From assembly GCF_020379485.1 (NCBI RefSeq), contig NC_063450.1, positions 51,173,374 to 51,237,373 of the forward strand: a stretch of DNA of 64,000 bases, read 5' to 3'. Positions 60,628-64,000 of this stretch are shown piece by piece. The position numbers and the translations under genes are program-made. The stretch's first letter is position 1. Each line of letters opens with the position of its first letter. The DNA is from Brassica napus. Taxonomy: Eukaryota > Streptophyta > Magnoliopsida > Brassicales > Brassicaceae. The notes below the pieces were generated by a model. That model worked only from the letters and a program-made list of their open reading frames with translations, was not told the origin of the DNA and did not search any database.

Positions 60628-62815
60628 ATGGGTAACGCCGGCGGAGGAGGTAAACTCCCGCCAAAAAATGACGGTGGGTTTGGTGTCCCAGCGAGGGATC
60701 CAGCAACGCAACTCGACTTCACTGGTGGTTCAGATCAACATTCACTCTCTAAACCGGCTCCTACCGTCGTCTCTCCTGCGGCCGTCACTTCCTCTGTTCC
60801 TTCACCGGTAACAGTAACGACATCGCGGCTTCATCCGGTGGCGACGTCACAATCACAAATCCTCAACGCGCCAGTCAGGCTTCCGTAAGTCTAGTTTCTG
60901 AAAAAAAAATTGAAACTTTTGGTTTGGGATGATGACAAATGGTTTTTAAATTTTAAACCTTTTTTTTTTTTTTGGCAGAAAGCAGGAATCTCCAAAATCT
61001 AGACCAAGACCTATTGTGGATGGAACTCCTCAAAAGAAGAAGCACTGTAACTGCAAACATTCTCGCTGCTTGAAACTGTAAGCCTTCCCACTCATCTTTA
61101 GGGACTAGCATTTATCAATACTTGTTATGTTGTTCTCTATTTGTGAACTATCCCTTCTTAGTTTTCAAGAGATGTGTTGGTTATAGTTAAGGATTGTTCT
61201 AAGCTATTGAACCTCCATAAACTTACACTATTATCTTGTCAGGTACTGTGAATGCTTTGCGTCCGGAACATATTGTGACGGTTGTAACTGTGTCAACTGT
61301 TTCAACAACGTTGACAATGAACCTGCAAGACGAGACGCTGTGGAAGCAACTCTGGAGCGGAATCCCAATGCCTTCAGGCCGAAAATCGCTAGCAGTCCAC
61401 ATGGCGTGAGGGATAAAAGGGTTAGCAGTTTAAGGATCATCAATGTTACTGATAAAAAGTGTTGTGAGATGCTTAAACTGTTGATTTTGTCCTTTTGCAG
61501 GAGGAGATGGTGTTGTTAGGGAAACATAACAAAGGATGCAACTGCAAGAAATCAGGATGCCTTAAGAAGTATTGTGAGTGCTTTCAAGCAAACATTCTTT
61601 GCTCCGAGAACTGCAAATGCTTAGATTGCAAAAACTTTGACGGAAGTGAGGAGAGACAAGCTCTTTTTCACGGTGAACTTGCCAACAACATGGCTTACCT
61701 CCAACAAGCAGCAAATGCGGCCATTACTGGCGCTGTTGGCTCCTCAGGCTTTGCTCCTTATCCAGCTCCTAAGAGAAGGAAAGGAGGCCAAGATATTTCC
61801 TTCAACCAAGCCACCACAGATACATCTCCAGCAACTGGTCCATCAAAGTTTGTATATAGGTGAAGTTTCTGGGGTTTCACAATTTATATTGTTTGATCCA
61901 AAGAGCTGCTGCATAACACTGACTTGTATGTTGTATTTCTTTTATAGGTCTCTCTTAGCAGATGTAATTCAACCACAGGATGTGAAAGCGCTTTGCTCTG
62001 TGTTGGTCGCTGTAGCCGGAGAAGCAGCAAAGGCATTAACAGGTGAAACTTTTGAGTGAAAAAACTCTGTATTGATGTGGTTTCAGCTCTGTGCGTATTG
62101 TTTCATTGATCTTCCTTTGAATTTTACTTATTAGATAAAAGAAATGATAACCGGGTTGAAGATCAAACCGAAACTTCTTTAGCCTCTTCTGCACAAGAAA
62201 ACTCACAAGGTGATGTCGAGATGGCTGAACCTGATGGAAACCAAGCTGATAAGTCTAGACGAAAGCCTCTATCTCCATCAACTTTGGCTTTGATGTGTGA
62301 TGATGAACAAGACACTATATTCATGGTGGCGGCATCTGAACCTAATGGTTCAGTAGATCCCAGTGGGTGCAGAACAAACTCACAGGGGCAGTCACAGGAT
62401 TACGCAGAGCTGGAGAGAGTGGTGTTAACCAAGCTCAGAGATTGCCTTAGTCGTCTTATCTCTTATGCAGAATTAAAAGGTACTGTTGTAGTGTTGTTTC
62501 TTGTGCTTCACACACCAACTCATTGAAGCAACTTTTCTTCTCTAAAGTCAGTTAAGTTTGTTGGTTTTTGCAGAATCAAAGCGTTCATATTTAGCAAGAA
62601 GGCATATACAGTCACCCCCAAGCGCAACCGAGACTGTGAAAATGGAGAATGGGATACAGCAAGTACCACCAATTGTGAATGGAGCCACTACTCAACCTAC
62701 AGTCAACAAACCGCAGCTGTTGCAGCCGATGCAGACCACAACAAATACCTCAAGCACTCATCATCCGCATAAACCTCCAGCTTTACCGGAGAAGAAAGAC
62801 CCTCTGAATCAATAA
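60628..62815 (+). CDS. TCX5: TSO1/tesmin-like CXC-domain protein TCX5, 7 exons, 524 aa
   Basis: Exons: 60628-60884, 60979-61077, 61243-61420, 61501-61859, 61948-62042, 62135-62479 and 62574-62815 (1,575 nt). Two CRC Cys-rich motifs: [19 protein letters not shown]...YCDGCNC (about 106-142) and [19 protein letters not shown]...CSENCKC (about 188-222), separated by the conserved hinge [10 protein letters not shown]. They bind CHR-type DNA (TTYGAA). The flanks are Ser/Pro/Gln-rich, and the C-terminus holds [26 protein letters not shown]5 belongs to the plant DREAM complex with E2F, RBR and MYB3R (from the literature as I recall it). All splice sites are GT-AG, frame intact. Homologous to At4g29000 (from memory). 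Confidence 0.92.
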
Positions 62816-63581
62816 AGTACTAGCTGATAGAAACTTAACTATTCATTCAAAAAAAAAGAAGATAGAAACTTAGTTACAATTGTTTATTAATATTTATTTT
62901 ATTTTGTGTAGTTTTATATTTTCTAATATTTTAGTTAAAACTGTTTTATGAGTTATTGATTTGTGATATTTTAATCTACTTGATTTTGCAAACTATTCAA
63001 CTACGCTATGATATTTTTCTAAAATTCTAATTTTATTTTAATTTGGTGTAATGTCTTAGCGTTTGTTTGGTTATTTTAGTTATGCTTTTATATTTTATTT
63101 ATTGTTGGAATTTGTGAGTTTTTGAAAACACACAAATTATTTATAAAACTTATAAAGTAAGAAAAATTCTAAAATTGAAAAAAATTACTGTTTAAGACTA
63201 GTCTATAATTTTTCTTAATGAATTTGATATTTTAAAGGAAATTTGTTTTTATTAAACCACATGTTTCAAATATAAGATAAATTATAGATATTTTTTATCA
63301 TGTATATTGCCATTTTAATATTAGATATATTTTAATACATATAATAATTCTTTTTCTTAAAGAATATGTTTTAATATAAAAATATTATATTTTATGTTAA
63401 AGATATTATCTTTTATATTATATTCTTTTTATTTATATAAAAGAAATTCATTTTTGTTAAATTACATGCTTTAAATATAAAATTGATATATTATATTAAA
63501 GATAATACCTTTATATATTAAATTCATTTTTATTTTATTTTTAAAGGTGTTTTTATTAAATTACATGGTTTAAACAGAAAA

Positions 63582-63617
<36 letters not shown>

Positions 63618-64000
63618 GATATTGTCTTTTTGATAATAAGGTGATTTAGAAACAAATATTAACAAAAAATAAAAGATATTAATAATGATATTTAATAATA
63701 AATTTAAATTGTTAAGATTATAGTTATAATTAACCATTCTAAAAATCAATATGCGAGCGACACATAAAAATATTGATTTTTAAAATAATATCAGAGATAC
63801 TCAACCTATGACAGAAAATAATTTACCAGAGAACATAAACAACAAGCTGCAACAAGACTTAATAGTAAGTTGGAATCATGAATGAAACTTTTCTCCTTTT
63901 TAATTTTATTTTATTATGTAGGTTGTGTTAGCCTAAATAGTCTATTTTCTCTACTTTTATTTTGGGTGATTATATTTTCAAAAACGTCATATTGGTGTTC
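62816..64000. other. AT-rich 3' flank with diverged repeats
   Basis: No gene seen. A motif like 'tttttattaaaccacatgttt / ttgttaaattacatgcttt / ttattaaattacatggttt' recurs near 63248, 63454 and 63550, and a (TA)n run lies at about 63584-63613. Probably a decayed transposon. Confidence 0.4.

Overview
The window is plant nuclear DNA from a crucifer (Brassicaceae), probably close to Brassica or Raphanus. Evidence: spliced GT-AG genes with short introns, AT-rich intergenic DNA full of small Helitrons and MITEs, and a run of genes in the order I recall from Arabidopsis thaliana chromosome 4, about At4g28820 to At4g29000. From memory, not searched, these are HIT zinc finger, METTL5-like methyltransferase, TIE1, casein kinase I-like, ATL42, NINJA, UPF0725 family, nucleoside-phosphorylase-like pair, RanBP2 zinc finger and TCX5. 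Several Arabidopsis neighbours (XTH26, a second CKL gene, ROP9, CDKF;1) are not seen.

Layout. 0-6.2 kb: a small B3-domain gene, then a divergent pair, the HIT zinc-finger gene (minus) and the METTL5-like gene (plus). A 1,448-bp non-autonomous hAT element with a perfect 8-bp target duplication sits between the pair and carries about 35 copies of a 27-bp repeat containing the E2F-type motif TTTCCCGCC. 6.2-16.8 kb: a long AT-rich intergenic region with one Harbinger MITE, then TIE1 (EAR repressor). 16.8-27.5 kb: a Helitron with an internal duplication, a casein kinase I gene, ATL42, a complete Cassandra TRIM retrotransposon with a 5S-rRNA-like LTR, and NINJA. 27.5-34.3 kb: a Harbinger element, a duplicated broken papain-like gene, a Helitron, and a UPF0725 gene with an apparent one-base frameshift. 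34.3-39.7 kb: a 5'-truncated LINE interrupted by a 1.4-kb solo LTR, then a second tiny LINE tail. 39.3-56 kb: a tandem segmental duplication with two intact phosphorylase-superfamily genes; the downstream unit has grown about three-fold through Helitrons and MITEs, one of which separates the gene from its ancestral promoter. 56-64 kb: a topoisomerase II gene fragment, the RanBP2-type zinc-finger gene, the CXC-domain gene TCX5, and an AT-rich tail.

Functional links: TIE1 and NINJA are both EAR-motif adaptors that recruit TOPLESS co-repressors (TCP and jasmonate signalling). TCX5 is a DREAM-type CXC protein, a complex that contains E2F factors, which is of interest beside an E2F-site array, although the two lie 56 kb apart. 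Exon coordinates were set by hand from splice signals and reading frame. Gene totals were checked to be multiples of three, and the one exception is reported as a frameshift.
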